Position numbers and translations under genes: made by a program. DNA of 64,000 nt. It comes from Paenisporosarcina antarctica. Lineage in GTDB: Bacteria > Bacillota > Bacilli > Bacillales_A > Planococcaceae. The notes under the pieces were generated by a model that did not search any database, was not told where the DNA came from, and saw nothing but the letters and a program-made list of their open reading frames with translations. The stretch is from assembly GCF_004367585.1 (NCBI RefSeq), contig NZ_CP038015.1, positions 1,308,001 to 1,372,000 on the forward strand, read 5' to 3'. This document shows, piece by piece, positions 7,634 to 17,201 of the stretch. Every line of letters begins with the position of its first letter. The stretch's first letter is position 1.

Positions 7634-8476
7634 ATGAGCAATAAAAAAAGTAGATTAATCCGACTCACAATTTCTTATATCATTATTTTAGCGATGGTTT
7701 TCATCATTATTTATCCTTTACTTTGGGTAGTTGGTTCATCATTAAACCCAGGACAAAGCTTATCTGGCTCGAAAATGTTCCCGAATAACCCATCACTCGT
7801 GCATTATAAATACTTGTTTAATCTAGAAAATTCTAATTATCTGCTATGGTATTGGAATTCTATGAAGATTAGTGTTATTACGATGGTATTATCTGTTATT
7901 TCTGTATCATTTACGGCATATGCATTCTCTCGATATCGTTTTATTGGAAGAAAAAACGGCTTATTAACTTTTCTAATATTACAGATGATCCCAAACTTCG
8001 CTGCTTTAATTGCTATTTACGTATTAGCCAATCGTACAGGCTTAATTGATACACATATTGGTTTAATTTTGGTTTACGTTGGTGGATCTATACCGATGAA
8101 TACTTGGCTAATGAAAGGATACTTAGATACGATACCAAAAGAACTAGACGAATCAGCAAAAATGGATGGCGCAGGACATTTTCGTATCTTCTTCCAAATT
8201 GTCATGCCTCTAGCAAAACCAATTATTGCGGTTGTAGCTTTGTTCTCGTTCATCGCCCCGTTAGGAGATTTCATTCTTGCAAGAATTTTGTTACGAGATG
8301 AAGAAAAATTCACTCTAGCAGTTGGATTATATGAATTAGTTGCTAAGCAATTTGGTAATGAATTTACGAAGTTTGCAGCAGGTTCGGTATTAATTGCCAT
8401 ACCAATTGCCATTCTTTTCTTAATGTTCCAAAAATATTTCGTATCGGGTTTGACCGCAGGTGGTACAAAAGGATAA
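7634..8476 (+). CDS. Maltodextrin ABC transporter permease, MalG type
   Basis: The second membrane subunit has 280 residues with about six transmembrane helices and the EAA loop LDESAKMDGAGHFRIFFQIVMPLAKP. It starts at ATG 7634 after GAGGAGGA lying inside the end of the preceding gene. No ATP-binding subunit follows; transporters of this kind in Bacillales normally borrow the shared ATPase MsmX encoded elsewhere, and I infer the same here. The gene directly downstream is a decayed amylase. Confidence 0.93.
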   Translation: MSNKKSRLIRLTISYIIILAMVFIIIYPLLWVVGSSLNPGQSLSGSKMFPNNPSLVHYKYLFNLENSNYLLWYWNSMKISVITMVLSVISVSFTAYAFSRYRFIGRKNGLLTFLILQMIPNFAALIAIYVLANRTGLIDTHIGLILVYVGGSIPMNTWLMKGYLDTIPKELDESAKMDGAGHFRIFFQIVMPLAKPIIAVVALFSFIAPLGDFILARILLRDEEKFTLAVGLYELVAKQFGNEFTKFAAGSVLIAIPIAILFLMFQKYFVSGLTAGGTKG

Positions 8477-8517
8477 TGTTCAAAGCGCAATAAGGAATAT
8501 GAAGGGGGAGCGGAAAT

Positions 8518-9669
8518 TGAGGGATACACTTGTAGTACTCATTTTATTTCCGCTTCTTCTTTTTTTCGCAATTCCAGTAAGTGCAGTAGAAAAGAAGAAC
8601 GAAAGTTTCAGGATGAAATTTTTTATTTCATTATGATTTACCGTTTTAATAATGAAGATAGTTCGAACGGTTTTAAAGTAAATGCTGCAGACCAAAAGGC
8701 ATATAGTGGTGGGGATTTTAAAGGAATCACCGGCAAACTTGATTATATAAGTGAAATGGGATTCACAGCGATTTGGTTGACACCTGTATTCGATAAAGAA
8801 GAAAAAGGGTATCATGAATATTGGATTAATGACTTTTATGAGAGGGAAGAGCACTTCGGAACAATAGAAGTATTGGGGGGAAGTCTAGCATAATGATATT
8901 CGTGTTGTATCTTCTTATGAGGAAACAGGAATAGATAGTTTTGTCGATTTTTCACAAAATGAACATCTTCGTATAACTTTTTCCAAGCCGAATCAAAGTC
9001 TAGGTTGGTTGTTCACTTCACTAGAACACAACAAGGCATTTTTCAGACAACCTGAACTTTTGAGCAACTTCATGGATAATCATGATATGATTCGATTTAC
9101 TAGAGATATTATTCAAAATAAGCAAGATCCGGTAACTCGGTGAAAATTTGCTCTTACCTATTTATATATAGTACCCGGGATTCCAATTGTCTATTATGGC
9201 TCGGTGATTGCTTTGGACGGTGGAGAAGATCCAGATAACAGAAGATTAATGGACTTCGATGCAGATAATGAATTGACGTCAAGAGTACCCTGCTCTTTCA
9301 AGAGGGGAATTAGAAGTGTTACATGAAGAAGCTAGTATGGCTGTTTATAAACGTAGTTATAAAGATGAACAACTGATCGTCGCGATTAACAATACGACTA
9401 AATCACGAACTGTCATTATAGATAACAAGGACTTACCACTAAATAAAGAATTAACCGGTTTATTAGATGGTATTGTTGTTCGTGAAAGTGATGGGATATA
9501 TGTGATAGAAGTTAACTCTGAAACATCTGAAGTATTTATCATTTCAGATAAAAGTAGTTTAAGTATCTCATACCTTTTAGCGATGTCAGTAGTTTTACTT
9601 TCATGCATTGTTATTATTTTCTTTAGATTAAAACGTTTTTTGAATGGTAAAAGATTAACGCATGTCTGA
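8518..9669 (+). pseudogene. Decayed secreted, membrane-anchored alpha-amylase (GH13)
   Basis: The remains read as a signal peptide (TTG at 8518, RDTLVVLILFPLLLFFAIPVSA), the start of a GH13 barrel (MIYRFNNEDSS, FKGITGKLDYISEMGFTAIW), block IV (FMDNHDMIRFTRD near 9071), a late motif (ALDGGEDPDNRRLMDF), a C-terminal beta domain, and a final membrane helix with a basic tail (KRFLNGKRLTHV). At least four lesions are visible: a one-base deletion near 8613 shifts the frame after NESF; about a third of the barrel, including the catalytic Asp and Glu blocks, is missing around 8880; there is an in-frame TGA near 9140; and the frame breaks again near 9280-9315. A functional enzyme is not possible. The intact form would have degraded starch outside the cell to feed the adjacent importer. 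Confidence 0.88.
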
Positions 9670-9737
9670 TTGATTCTACTTAATAAATTGTATATTTGTA
9701 TCATAAAAATTTACTAGTCAAGAGAGGAGGATGAGTA

Positions 9738-10772
9738 TTGGCCGTTACAATTAAAGACGTTGCAAAACTGTCAAATGTCGCGCCATCAACGGTATCGAGG
9801 GTCATTGCAAATAATCCTCGTATAAGCGAAAAAACTAAAATTATAGTTAGAGCAGCAATGGATGAGCTTGGTTACCATCCAAACTTCATCGCACGTAGTT
9901 TAGCCAATCAATCAACTAGAGTAATCGGATTAGTTCTTCCAAACTCCACAGATGTATTCTTCCAAAATCCATTTTTCCCAACTGTTTTCAGAGGATTAAG
10001 TGATGGTGCAAATGAGCGACAATATGCACTCCAAATCAATACAGGAAATACGGATGAAGAGATATTTGAAGGTGTCATTCAAATGGTTCAAGGTGGTCGT
10101 GTAGACGGTGTTATTCTACTGTACTCTCGTATTGAAGACAAAGTACTGAATTATTTAAGGGAAAGAAATTTTCCGTTTGTAGTTATTGGAAAACCGTTTA
10201 AAGACGTGGAACTGATTACATACGTGGATAACGATAATTATATGGCATCAAAAGAAGTGACCAATTATTTGCTTAGCCTAGGCCATGAACAAATTGGTTT
10301 TATTGGTGGAGATTTAAATTTTGTTGTCACCGTCGAACGATTACTCGGATTCGAAAAAGCTTTACGTGATGCTGGAATTCGAAGTAATGATGATTATATT
10401 ATTCATAGCCAGTTTTTGCGCGAAGGTGGACGGGAAGCGATAGGTAAGCTCATGAACTTGCAAGATCCACCTACAGCTTTAGTAGTAGCAGATGATTTAA
10501 TAGCACTTGGTGTGCTCAATACCTTATCGGAAATGAACATCTCCGTACCCGATGATATTTCAATACTAAGTTTCAACAACGTATTATTTGCAGAACTATC
10601 CAATCCTCCATTAACTTCAGTCGAGATAAATATCTTCGAGATTGGATATCAAGCAGCCAAGAGTCTAATTCAAATTTTGGCCAATCCTAAAGTTCCAGTA
10701 AAACGTATCATTGTTCCTCATGAACTAGTCAAACGACATTCTTGCTCTCATGTAAGTGTTGTGGAGTTGTAA
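9738..10772 (+). CDS. LacI-family transcriptional regulator of the maltodextrin locus
   Basis: The 344-residue protein has an N-terminal LacI helix-turn-helix (TIKDVAKLSNVAPSTVSRV, residues about 4-22), a hinge region with the minor-groove helix (PNFIARSLANQ), and a periplasmic-binding-like sensor domain (from IGLVLPNS). It most likely represses the amylase and transport genes in the absence of maltodextrins (MalR-like), through the CG-centred palindromes upstream of the binding-protein gene. TTG at 9738 is the start, set by GAGGAGGATG 5-6 nt before it. Ligand assignment rests on gene context only. Confidence 0.93.
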   Translation: MAVTIKDVAKLSNVAPSTVSRVIANNPRISEKTKIIVRAAMDELGYHPNFIARSLANQSTRVIGLVLPNSTDVFFQNPFFPTVFRGLSDGANERQYALQINTGNTDEEIFEGVIQMVQGGRVDGVILLYSRIEDKVLNYLRERNFPFVVIGKPFKDVELITYVDNDNYMASKEVTNYLLSLGHEQIGFIGGDLNFVVTVERLLGFEKALRDAGIRSNDDYIIHSQFLREGGREAIGKLMNLQDPPTALVVADDLIALGVLNTLSEMNISVPDDISILSFNNVLFAELSNPPLTSVEINIFEIGYQAAKSLIQILANPKVPVKRIIVPHELVKRHSCSHVSVVEL

Positions 10773-10825
10773 GACGCGAATGGCTCTAAATTTTCGTTAT
10801 TTGTGTGGAATTAAAAATTGCCAAT

Positions 10826-10869
10826 AAAAAAGGGTATTCCAAAATTTTCTCTTTTGGAATACCCTTTTT
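10826..10869. terminator. Bidirectional terminator, regulator/amidase
   Basis: AAAAAAGGGTATTCCAAAA (10826-10844) pairs with TTTTGGAATACCCTTTTT (10852-10869). The A- and T-runs on the two sides allow termination of both the plus-strand lacI-type gene and the minus-strand amidase gene, which converge here. Confidence 0.9.
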
Positions 10870-10883
10870 CTAGTTCTGTCAAA

Positions 10884-12452
10884 TTACTTATTTAGCTGAT
10901 TATCAAAATAGTTTATTACGCCATTATAGATTCCTAATGAGGCTTGTTCTCTAAATTTTTCTGATGTAACCGCTCGTTCTTCGGACGGGTTACTAAGGAA
11001 ACCGAGTTCAATCAAAATAGCTAGTTGACGATTTTCACGTAACACAAAATAGTTCCCAGGTTGAGCTCCACGATCACGCAAGTTGATTTTTCCTCCAAGT
11101 CCTGTATTAACACTTTGTGCAAGATTTTTTTGATATCCATGTGTGTAATAGGTAGTAAAGCCATTAATTGCACTACTATCTGTAGCATCGTAATGGACAC
11201 TTATAAATGCATCTGCTGCCAATTGATGACTTAGTGCAACGCGTTTACGTAAGTCTACATATACGTCCGAGTCACGTGTTAATACGACATTTGCGCCAGC
11301 TGCTCGAAGTTTATTAGCTAAAATTTGTGAAGTACGAAGCGCAATCCCTTTTTCATCAGTTCCACGAACGCCAGTTGTTCCGTGATCATTTCCGCCGTGT
11401 CCCGGATCAATGACTAGGGTTAGACCGTTTAAAGTACCTTTCTTTCGTGTAACGTTAGATTGCTGCTGTTCAACTTCCTTTTTAGTATCATCTGTTGAGA
11501 CAACCCAGTTCGCAACATATGCAGTTGCACCTTTTGGTGTTGTAACTTCATAGAAGTCACCACTTTGTCCAACTGTTTTAAACGATTCCCCCGCATTGGC
11601 GCGGTAAACTACTTGACTAGCAGTAGAAGGAGACTCTCTTAAATTTGTCCCATTATATACAATAGAGATGTTTTTAATAGAAGTTGATTTTGATTTGCTT
11701 TGCTTTTCCTTTTTAACTGAAGAGGTTGTAGCTCCAGTTGTTAACGTCCCATAAAATGAATACACCCATCCACTTTTTTCTGCCGAAAGCTGAATTTTTA
11801 CCCAGTTATGTTGTTTTTCTATGATTTTATACCGTTCCCCTTTACTAACTGTGGAAACTTTTTTGGCTGTTAAATCGGGCTTAGAGCGTACATTCAGTCG
11901 ATCAACAGCCACCTCAAAGTGATTGCCATTAACTATTTTTTGCTTAGTAGGCGTTGATTCGCTTTTTTGAATCGTTATGAAATCTTTTGCTACATAGCCT
12001 TTTACTTGATTAGTTGAAATTTCGACCCATTGACCATAATCTGCTAGGAGTGTAGCTTGGTCACCGGCAGATAATTGTGTAAGAACCGCAGAATCAATAG
12101 AAGCTTGTGAGCGAACGTTTAACCCATTTACTTTTGATATGATGAGTTGATTTGTTTGAGTTTTCTTTTCACCAATTTTTTTCGTGTACCAAGAAGCTAC
12201 CCAGCCTTCAGATGATCCACGACGAATCTTGGTCCAATCACCTTGTTGTTCAAGTACAAGCATTTGGTCACCCCTTTGCAGAGAAGCGATGATTGGATAG
12301 GCTAGTCCAGGACCAGATCGTATATTAAGCTTCGATACTGTCGACTGAATACTTTGCCCATTTGCTTGTGTTATTGAAGGAAGTATAAGTGTTAATAATA
12401 GAATAAGTGCTAGAAATATTTGCATGCTTTGCTGTAGTTTAAATTTTCGCAT
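10884..12452 (-). CDS. Secreted N-acetylmuramoyl-L-alanine amidase with four SH3b domains (YrvJ-like)
   Basis: A cell-wall hydrolase that would cleave the bond between N-acetylmuramic acid and L-alanine. The 522 residues comprise a signal peptide (cleaved near SITQANG), four bacterial SH3 repeats (each with a LNxRSxP-like start: KLNIRSGPG, GLNVRSQAS, RLNVRSKPD, TNLRESPST) that bind the wall, and a C-terminal Amidase_3 domain (about 343-515). Zinc ligands are visible in VIDPGHGGND, the following Glu, and ISVHYDA, with the catalytic Glu in ILIELGFLSN. GGAGGG precedes the ATG by 5-6 nt. Its position before hisS matches B. subtilis yrvJ. Confidence 0.94.
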   Translation of the reverse strand: MRKFKLQQSMQIFLALILLLTLILPSITQANGQSIQSTVSKLNIRSGPGLAYPIIASLQRGDQMLVLEQQGDWTKIRRGSSEGWVASWYTKKIGEKKTQTNQLIISKVNGLNVRSQASIDSAVLTQLSAGDQATLLADYGQWVEISTNQVKGYVAKDFITIQKSESTPTKQKIVNGNHFEVAVDRLNVRSKPDLTAKKVSTVSKGERYKIIEKQHNWVKIQLSAEKSGWVYSFYGTLTTGATTSSVKKEKQSKSKSTSIKNISIVYNGTNLRESPSTASQVVYRANAGESFKTVGQSGDFYEVTTPKGATAYVANWVVSTDDTKKEVEQQQSNVTRKKGTLNGLTLVIDPGHGGNDHGTTGVRGTDEKGIALRTSQILANKLRAAGANVVLTRDSDVYVDLRKRVALSHQLAADAFISVHYDATDSSAINGFTTYYTHGYQKNLAQSVNTGLGGKINLRDRGAQPGNYFVLRENRQLAILIELGFLSNPSEERAVTSEKFREQASLGIYNGVINYFDNQLNK

Positions 12453-12528
12453 AAAATCCCTCCATTTACTTATTGTAGAGTTTAATTACTGAAAAAACTA
12501 TAGCTTTTTGAAAAAGGTTGACATTCTT

Positions 12529-12556
12529 TTGTCCAATCATTAAGATAAAGTATAAT
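12529..12556 (+). promoter_or_regulatory. Promoter of the hisS-aspS operon
   Basis: TTGTCC (12529-12534) and TATAAT (12551-12556) are 16 bp apart, just upstream of the T-box leader. A TTGACA at 12519-12524 is too far from this -10 to be its partner. Confidence 0.6.
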
Positions 12557-12562
12557 CTGAAT

Positions 12563-12837
12563 CAAACAAAGCGCCAATGACCATGAAAGTAACTGTTTAA
12601 AACGCTGTTAAGAGAGGGAAAGACGTGGCTGAAATCTTTCCTACAGAAGCACTCAGTGAACAACACATGATAGGCTTTTCATCGAAACACTTAGTAGGTG
12701 TAGTAGGTGAAAACGGAACCGGCCGTTATCCGGACTTGAGAGGACACATGTAATTTGTGTCAACTAGGGTGGAACCGCGGAAGCTTACAATAGCTCTCGT
12801 CCCTTGCGTATTTACGCAAGAGACGAGAGCTTTTTTT
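12563..12837 (+). promoter_or_regulatory. T-box riboswitch, histidine specific (hisS leader)
   Basis: The leader contains the conserved T-box AGGGTGGAACCGCGG (12766-12780), which pairs with the acceptor end of uncharged tRNA, and a strong terminator after it. The specifier is read as CAC (12664-12666), followed by A. It sits 9 nt after an ACTC that has an equivalent in the alaS leader. CAC is a histidine codon, matching the gene. Uncharged tRNA-His would stabilise the antiterminator and switch hisS-aspS on. Confidence 0.93.
12792..12837 (+). terminator. T-box-controlled terminator before hisS
   Basis: AGCTCTCGTC...CTTGCGT (12792-12809) pairs with ACGCAAG...GACGAGAGCT (12814-12831), followed by TTTTTTT. 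It is the conditional terminator of the hisS T-box. Confidence 0.92.
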
Positions 12838-12863
12838 ATTTGTCAAAGAGAGGAGCCATTAAT

Positions 12864-14156
12864 ATGTCGATTAATGTGCCTAGAGGAACGAAAGATTTAT
12901 TACCAGGTGAAACCGAAAAGTGGCAAGCAGTCGAAGAACTTATTCGTGATACTTGTCGATTGTTTCAATACAAAGAAATTCGAACGCCAATTTTTGAACA
13001 TACTGAGCTATTCACACGAAGTGTTGGTGATACAACCGATATCGTTCAAAAAGAGATGTACACATTTACCGATAGAGGCGATCGCTCATTAACTTTACGT
13101 CCTGAAGGAACTGCTCCCGTTGTCCGTTCTTTTGTCGAAAATAAATTATTTGGTTTACCAAATCAACCCGTAAAACTGTATTACACAGGTCCGATGTTCC
13201 GCTATGAACGTCAACAAGCAGGTCGCTATCGTCAATTCGTTCAATTTGGAGTTGAAGCAATAGGTAGTCAAGATCCAAGCATAGACGCAGAAGTTATGGC
13301 TCTTGCTATGACTGTGTATCAAAAAGCAGGACTAAAGCAGATTAAATTGGTGATCAATTCACTAGGGGACACTGAAAGTCGACAAGCTCACCGAGTTGCA
13401 CTGAGTGCTCACTTCTCACCACACATCCAAGAGTTTTGTTCTGATTGTCAAAATCGATTAGAAAAAAACCCGTTACGAATTCTCGACTGTAAGGTTGATC
13501 GAGAGAATCCATTAATGGCAACCGCTCCAAAACTCCCGGATTATTTGAACGAAGAATCTGCTGCTTATTTCGGAAAAGTAAAACATTACTTAGATATTTT
13601 AAACATTAAATATGAGGTTGATCCGAATTTAGTACGCGGCCTTGATTACTATAATCACACTGCATTTGAAATTATGAGTGAAGGAGAAGGGTTCGGTGCC
13701 ATTACGACACTTGCTGGAGGTGGCCGCTACAACGGTTTAGTTGAAGATTTAGGTGGTCCGGAGTCCCCTGGTATTGGTTTTGGTATGAGTATTGAAAGAT
13801 TGTTATTAGCATTAGAAGCTGAAGGTCAAACTTTTGAAAACCTCCCGACACTGGATGTCTATGTAGTAGCAATGGGGGAAGCGGCGAAGGATAAAGCAGT
13901 ATCGTTTGTCTCGCAGCTTCGTCAAAACAATGTTTCAGCCGAAATGGATTATTTGGATCGTAAAGTAAAAGCTCAAATGAAATCTGCCGATCGATTAAAT
14001 GCCAAGTTTTCAGTTGTGATCGGAGACAATGAACTTGAAAGTGGTAAAATTTCATTGAAGTACTTAGCGAACGGAAATCAACAACAACTTACATTTGAAG
14101 AAATAGTAGAGAACTTTACTGAAATCGCATCTAAAGCAACGGAGGAATTAGCATGA
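12864..14156 (+). CDS. hisS: Histidyl-tRNA synthetase
   Basis: Charges tRNA-His in the cytoplasm. From ATG 12864 the class II enzyme has 430 residues. Visible are the N-terminal motif 1 region (PRGTKDLLP), motif 2 ([19 protein letters not shown]), the HisA motif ([14 protein letters not shown]), motif 3 ([15 protein letters not shown]), and a C-terminal anticodon-binding domain. An ATG-less frame continues upstream through the terminator, but AGAGAGGAG before 12864 fixes the start. The aspS start overlaps the stop (ATGA). Confidence 0.97.
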   Translation: MSINVPRGTKDLLPGETEKWQAVEELIRDTCRLFQYKEIRTPIFEHTELFTRSVGDTTDIVQKEMYTFTDRGDRSLTLRPEGTAPVVRSFVENKLFGLPNQPVKLYYTGPMFRYERQQAGRYRQFVQFGVEAIGSQDPSIDAEVMALAMTVYQKAGLKQIKLVINSLGDTESRQAHRVALSAHFSPHIQEFCSDCQNRLEKNPLRILDCKVDRENPLMATAPKLPDYLNEESAAYFGKVKHYLDILNIKYEVDPNLVRGLDYYNHTAFEIMSEGEGFGAITTLAGGGRYNGLVEDLGGPESPGIGFGMSIERLLLALEAEGQTFENLPTLDVYVVAMGEAAKDKAVSFVSQLRQNNVSAEMDYLDRKVKAQMKSADRLNAKFSVVIGDNELESGKISLKYLANGNQQQLTFEEIVENFTEIASKATEELA

Positions 14157-15940
14157 CAAAACGTACACATCCATGTGGAGAAGTAGCAGATCAAGCAATT
14201 GGACACCAAGTCGTATTAAAAGGATGGGTACAAAAAAGACGTGATCTAGGCGGACTGATATTTGTAGATCTTCGCGACCGAACTGGCATTGTCCAAATTG
14301 TTTTCAACCCTGCAATATCAGCTGAAGCATTAGCAATCGGTGACAAATTACGTAATGAATATGTGGTTGAAGTGCACGGTAAAGTGGTTGCACGTCAAGA
14401 AACACAAATGAATGCAAACATGAAAACTGGCCGTATAGAAGTCCAAGCATCGCATGTGACCATTATTAATGAAGCAAAGAATCCGCCTTTCGCGATTGAG
14501 AACCAATCTGAAGTAAGTGAGGATTTGCGCTTAAAGTATCGTTACTTAGATCTTCGTCGTCCGGTTATGTATGAAATATTTAAAATGCGTTCAGAAGTTA
14601 CTAAATCAATTCGTCGTTTCTTAGATGATGAAACTTTCTTAGAAATAGAAACACCTATATTGACGAAATCAACACCAGAAGGAGCACGTGACTATTTAGT
14701 TCCAAGTCGTGTTCATGATGGAGAATTTTACGCGTTGCCACAATCACCTCAATTATTTAAACAAATGTTAATGGTATCTGGTTTTGAAAAGTACTACCAA
14801 ATTGCTCGTTGTTTCCGTGACGAAGATTTGCGTGCAGATCGTCAACCTGAATTCACACAAATAGACATGGAAATGAGTTTCATGTCTATGGAAGACATTT
14901 TAGAAATGAACGAACGCATGATGAAGAAAATGATGAAAGATATTAAAGGGATTGACATTGAGACACCTTTCCAACGGATGAAATACTCAGAAGTCATGGA
15001 TCGTTTCGGCTCAGATAAGCCAGATGTACGATTTGGCTTAGAATTACAAGATGTATCTTCATTAGTTGCTGAATCTTCATTCAAAGTTTTTGCTGGCGCA
15101 GTTGAAAATGGCGGACAAGTTAAAGCAATTAATGTAAAGGGTTCTGCTGCTAATTATTCACGAAAAGACATTGATGCATTAGGTGAGTTTGCCGGCCGTT
15201 ATGGAGCTAAAGGTTTAGCGTGGCTGAAAGTTGATGCAGAAGGGTTAAAGGGACCAATTGCGAAATTCTTTGATGGTGAAGCTGGTGAGAAATTAACTCA
15301 AACACTTCAAGCTGAAGCAGGGGACTTATTATTATTTGTAGCTGATAAGAAATCAGTTGTAGCTGATTCGTTAGGTGCACTTCGAATGAAATTAGGAAAA
15401 GAACTTGGACTAATCGATGAAAGTAAATTTGCATTTCTATGGGTAATTGACTGGCCATTATTTGAATATGACGAACAAGATGGTCGTTACTATGCAGCCC
15501 ATCATCCTTTCACAATGCCATTTGTTGAAGACTTAGAATTAATGGATACTAATCCTGAGAAAGTAAGAGCTCAAGCTTATGACTTAGTATTAAATGGCTA
15601 CGAGCTTGGTGGTGGATCATTACGTATTTATGAACGTGATGTTCAAGAAAAAATGTTTAGCATTCTCGGATTTACTAAAGAAGAAGCAACTGCACAATTT
15701 GGCTTCTTACTTGAGGCTTTTGAATATGGAACGCCTCCACATGGTGGCATCGCATTAGGACTAGACCGTTTAGTGATGCTATTAGCTGGTCGTACCAACT
15801 TGCGTGACACAATCGCATTCCCTAAAACTGCGAGCGCAAGTGACATTTTGACTAAGGCACCAAGTGCAGTTTCAGAAGAACAATTGAAAGAATTATCCTT
15901 AGCAATTAGCATTCAGAAAAGTCAGAAATTAATAAAATAA
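14153..15940 (+). CDS. aspS: Aspartyl-tRNA synthetase
   Basis: Class II synthetase of bacterial (insert-containing) type, 595 residues. An OB-fold anticodon-binding domain comes first ([23 protein letters not shown]), then the catalytic core with [20 protein letters not shown], motif 2 ([19 protein letters not shown]), the GAD insertion, and motif 3 ([13 protein letters not shown]). The start ATG overlaps the hisS stop by 4 nt, so both synthetases depend on the histidine T-box. A Lys/Ile-rich C-terminus ends just before the 6S RNA promoter. Confidence 0.98.
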   Translation: MTKRTHPCGEVADQAIGHQVVLKGWVQKRRDLGGLIFVDLRDRTGIVQIVFNPAISAEALAIGDKLRNEYVVEVHGKVVARQETQMNANMKTGRIEVQASHVTIINEAKNPPFAIENQSEVSEDLRLKYRYLDLRRPVMYEIFKMRSEVTKSIRRFLDDETFLEIETPILTKSTPEGARDYLVPSRVHDGEFYALPQSPQLFKQMLMVSGFEKYYQIARCFRDEDLRADRQPEFTQIDMEMSFMSMEDILEMNERMMKKMMKDIKGIDIETPFQRMKYSEVMDRFGSDKPDVRFGLELQDVSSLVAESSFKVFAGAVENGGQVKAINVKGSAANYSRKDIDALGEFAGRYGAKGLAWLKVDAEGLKGPIAKFFDGEAGEKLTQTLQAEAGDLLLFVADKKSVVADSLGALRMKLGKELGLIDESKFAFLWVIDWPLFEYDEQDGRYYAAHHPFTMPFVEDLELMDTNPEKVRAQAYDLVLNGYELGGGSLRIYERDVQEKMFSILGFTKEEATAQFGFLLEAFEYGTPPHGGIALGLDRLVMLLAGRTNLRDTIAFPKTASASDILTKAPSAVSEEQLKELSLAISIQKSQKLIK

Positions 15941-15945
15941 TGTTG

Positions 15946-15974
15946 TTGTATTTCTAAAATGGATATGATAATAT
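15946..15974 (+). promoter_or_regulatory. 6S RNA promoter
   Basis: TTGTAT (15946-15951) and TAATAT (15969-15974), 17 bp apart, lie just upstream of the 6S RNA 5' end. Overlapping -10 alternatives (TATGAT, GATAAT) exist. Confidence 0.5.
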
Positions 15975-15980
15975 ACAGGT

Positions 15981-16186
15981 AACACGAATCCTGATGTGTT
16001 CGTTAATTGCCACATCGATTTTGACCGAACTATTTTATCGTCGGGAATCCTTTCTTTTGTAATGGCTAACATGCCCCCAGGGGACGTTTTAAGTTACAAA
16101 GTGGATACCCACCTGCTGTGTGCGGGCTCAAAACGATACGCTTCATAATGACGGCACGATTGGGATTCGTCCTACATTATGTATAA
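15981..16186 (+). ncRNA. ssrS: 6S RNA
   Basis: A 6S RNA mimics an open promoter and sequesters sigma-A RNA polymerase. The closing stem is ACGAATCC (15984-15991) with GGATTCGT (16163-16170). Inside are the family-like segments TCGGGAATCCTTTC and a GC-rich apical part (CACCTGCTGTGTGCGGG). The position between aspS and tcdA is that of B. subtilis 6S-1 (bsrA). It accounts for the 326-bp gap between the two genes. The exact ends are estimates from the stem and the promoter. Confidence 0.85.
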
Positions 16187-16219
16187 TCCCTCTAGCTTTT
16201 TACAAGCTAGGGGGTTTTT
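16186..16219 (+). terminator. Terminator of the 6S RNA
   Basis: CCCTCTAGCTT and AAGCTAGGGGG form a stem with the loop TTTAC, followed by TTTTT. It separates the 6S RNA from tcdA. Confidence 0.85.
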
Positions 16220-16266
16220 ATTGAGTATAATCCCTACTAAAACGATATAGATTGTGAGGACAACAA

Positions 16267-17028
16267 ATGTTACATCAATATTCTCGAAATGAATTAGCAA
16301 TAGGATCAGAAGGTGTTGACCTTTTAAAAAATACAACGGTGGCCATTTTAGGAATAGGTGGCGTTGGCTCGTTTGCAGCTGAAGCATGTGCAAGAAGCGG
16401 CATCGGAAAAATCATTCTTGTGGATAAAGACAATGTCGATATAACCAATATTAATCGCCAACTTGTTGCGTATATCTCAACCATAGGGCGCTCGAAATCA
16501 GAAGTCATGAAAGAACGAATTCTAGATATAAACCCCGAGTGTGAAGTGCACGATTTACACATGTTCTACACCGAAGAAACATTTGAAGATTTCTTCAGTC
16601 ATAATGTGGATTATGTAATTGATGCCTCAGATACGATCATTTACAAAATACATTTAATGAAAGAATGTTTAACGCGCGGAGTGAAAATTATTTCATGTAT
16701 GGGTGCAGCAAACAAAACGGATCCTACTCGTTTTAAAATCGAGGATATTTCAAAAACACATACAGATCCATTAGCAAAAGTCATTCGCAAGAAATTGCGT
16801 AAAGAAGGTATTTATAAAGGCATTCCTGTGGTCTTTTCAGACGAGAGTCCAATAATCGTCAGAGCAGATGTAGTCGAGACGGTTGGGAAACCCGATGCAA
16901 AATTCCGTAAAGCTCAAATGCCTCCATCATCAAATGCATTTGTACCTTCAGTGGCTGGATTAGTAGCAGCAAGTTGGGTCATTAATGATATTACAAGCGA
17001 AATTCCAGTGAAACGAGTGCGTTCTTAA
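16267..17028 (+). CDS. tcdA: tRNA threonylcarbamoyladenosine dehydratase (TcdA/CsdL)
   Basis: This E1-like enzyme uses ATP to cyclise t6A37 of tRNA to ct6A. The 253 residues include the adenylate-binding loop GIGGVGSFAAEACARSGIG (about 31-49), the Asp-containing LVDKDNVDITNINRQ, and the family's PSVAGLVAASWVI tail. It lacks the CxxC zinc pairs of MoeB/ThiF sulfur activators, consistent with TcdA. It is the YrvM orthologue by position, downstream of the 6S RNA. Confidence 0.94.
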   Translation: MLHQYSRNELAIGSEGVDLLKNTTVAILGIGGVGSFAAEACARSGIGKIILVDKDNVDITNINRQLVAYISTIGRSKSEVMKERILDINPECEVHDLHMFYTEETFEDFFSHNVDYVIDASDTIIYKIHLMKECLTRGVKIISCMGAANKTDPTRFKIEDISKTHTDPLAKVIRKKLRKEGIYKGIPVVFSDESPIIVRADVVETVGKPDAKFRKAQMPPSSNAFVPSVAGLVAASWVINDITSEIPVKRVRS

Positions 17029-17060
17029 CAATTCGTTTTTGGACAAATTTGAGGAATTGA

Positions 17061-17165
17061 GGCAACTACTAGTGTGAATGGGGCAACTTTTCATTGGAAT
17101 GAGTCAACTTTTGCAGTTAATGTGGCAACTTTTCGCTCAATTGAGGCAACTAACCAATTGTCTCC
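17061..17165 (+). repeat. Five imperfect 21-bp tandem repeats
   Basis: GGCAACT or GTCAACT begins at 17061, 17082, 17103, 17124 and 17145, exactly 21 bp apart. The consensus is roughly GRCAACTTTT followed by six to seven variable bases and AATG/ATTG. One frame reads as heptads (GATFHWN, ESTFAVN, VATFRSI, EATNQ) but has no ribosome binding site and runs on into the antisense of rarA, so I do not call a protein. Function is unknown. Confidence 0.7.
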
Positions 17166-17201
17166 TAATTTATTCGCTCTTTCCTGGACAAAACATAATC
17201 A

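Noticed and set aside
8633-8893. Independent small GH13 protein
   Set aside because: It is a fragment of the broken amylase; the signal peptide lies upstream in another frame and the catalytic blocks are missing.
17061-17165. CRISPR array
   Set aside because: The units are contiguous imperfect 21-mers with no repeat/spacer division, and there are no cas genes in the window.
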